Source of the DNA: DASQMT01 sp963835735
Lineage (GTDB): Bacteria; Actinomycetota; Thermoleophilia; Solirubrobacterales; Solirubrobacteraceae
Length of the DNA: 64,000 nucleotides
Reading direction: 5' to 3'
Assembly (NCBI GenBank): GCA_963835735.1
Contig: CAWIGP010000005.1
Span: forward strand, 372,001-436,000
A model generated the notes under the pieces. That model ran no database searches. It was not told where the DNA came from and worked only from the letters and a program-made list of their open reading frames with translations. How positions within the stretch are numbered: position 1 is the first letter of the stretch; each line of letters opens with the position of its first letter. This document shows, piece by piece, positions 63,852 through 64,000 of this stretch. Made by a program: the position numbers and the translations under genes.

Positions 63852-64000
63852 ATGGGACTCACGGGCAACTGGGACGGACGCATCAGCCGGCGAACGCTGC
63901 TGCGCGCTGGTGGATCGGCGTCGGCGGCTTACGTGCTCCTCGGACGCAGCGCGATGTCGGCGAAAGCAGCTCCGCCGTTCGCGAGCAACCCGTTCGGCCT
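63852..64000 (+). CDS. Tat-exported protein, N-terminal fragment (PhoD-like?)
   Basis: Only 49 codons are in the window. MGLTGNWDGRISRRTLLRAG with a hydrophobic stretch after the twin arginines is a Tat signal. ASNPFGL near the end resembles the start of PhoD-family alkaline phosphatases, though this is a guess from the fragment. GGAGGG precedes ATG 63852 at good spacing. An in-frame ATG at 63837 is upstream. Confidence 0.6.
   Translation, partial: MGLTGNWDGRISRRTLLRAGGSASAAYVLLGRSAMSAKAAPPFASNPFG

Overview
The window is about 64 kb of very GC-rich DNA with dense genes, many 1-4 base overlaps between neighbours (ATGA, GTGA, TTGA), frequent GTG/TTG starts, Tat and lipoprotein signals, F420/FMN-type luciferase-like oxidoreductases and a Ser/Thr kinase-FHA pair. 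This suits a high-GC actinobacterium. The gene style (ruvCAB next to a secDF fusion, many glyoxalase-fold proteins, GH172, DUF559 nucleases) suggests Thermoleophilia/Solirubrobacterales, but that placement is inference. There are no rRNA, tRNA or CRISPR features.

Left part (1-8271): a minus-strand operon encodes a Rieske oxygenase, a TetR regulator and a PotDBCA-type ABC importer cut by the window edge. Divergent from it are a small unknown protein, an acyl-CoA dehydrogenase and a frameshifted NDP-forming acyl-CoA synthetase. Together they look like uptake and catabolism of a small amine, perhaps a betaine- or carnitine-like compound. Next (8282-9663) is a palindromic element of about 203 bp split by a decayed IS481-family insertion sequence whose terminal repeats and 8-bp target duplication can be read. 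Then come a large LuxR-family ATPase regulator with an internal 45-bp tandem repeat, a glyoxalase-fold protein, a secreted protein, a frameshifted 2-hydroxyacid dehydrogenase, a diacylglycerol kinase-like protein, an AraC regulator and the Rel (p)ppGpp enzyme.

Middle (19292-41785): the pstSCAB phosphate importer, a small secreted protein, a 1200-residue M36 metallopeptidase, RecJ, a leader with a 28-codon small ORF ahead of a YugP-like membrane protease, a SecDF fusion preceded by a zinc-ribbon/PAS protein, ruvCAB, a Tat-exported phosphoesterase, a luciferase-like oxidoreductase, YebC, and a nucleotidyltransferase/PhzF/LOG operon.

Right part (41810-64000): a sugar locus with a promoter carrying two abutting LacI-type operators, a secreted GH172 glycosidase, a CUT2 sugar importer and its LacI regulator, followed by a phosphomannomutase. 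Then come a luciferase-like/glyoxalase pair, LysR/EamA, an AbiEi-N/DUF559 nuclease gene whose 5' end lies in a pair of matched hairpins, RpiB, a glyoxalase-fold protein, an FAD oxidoreductase/glycosyltransferase pair, a two-gene proline catabolic operon, a membrane Ser/Thr kinase with a beta-propeller sensor, an FHA-HTH protein, and the start of a Tat-exported protein.

Two global signals cut across the annotation. At least fourteen first genes of transcription units have a TANNNT box 6-8 nt before the start codon, which implies leaderless mRNAs. Six otherwise well-conserved genes (seven sites) are broken by what looks like a single extra base, which points either to systematic sequence error or to recent decay.
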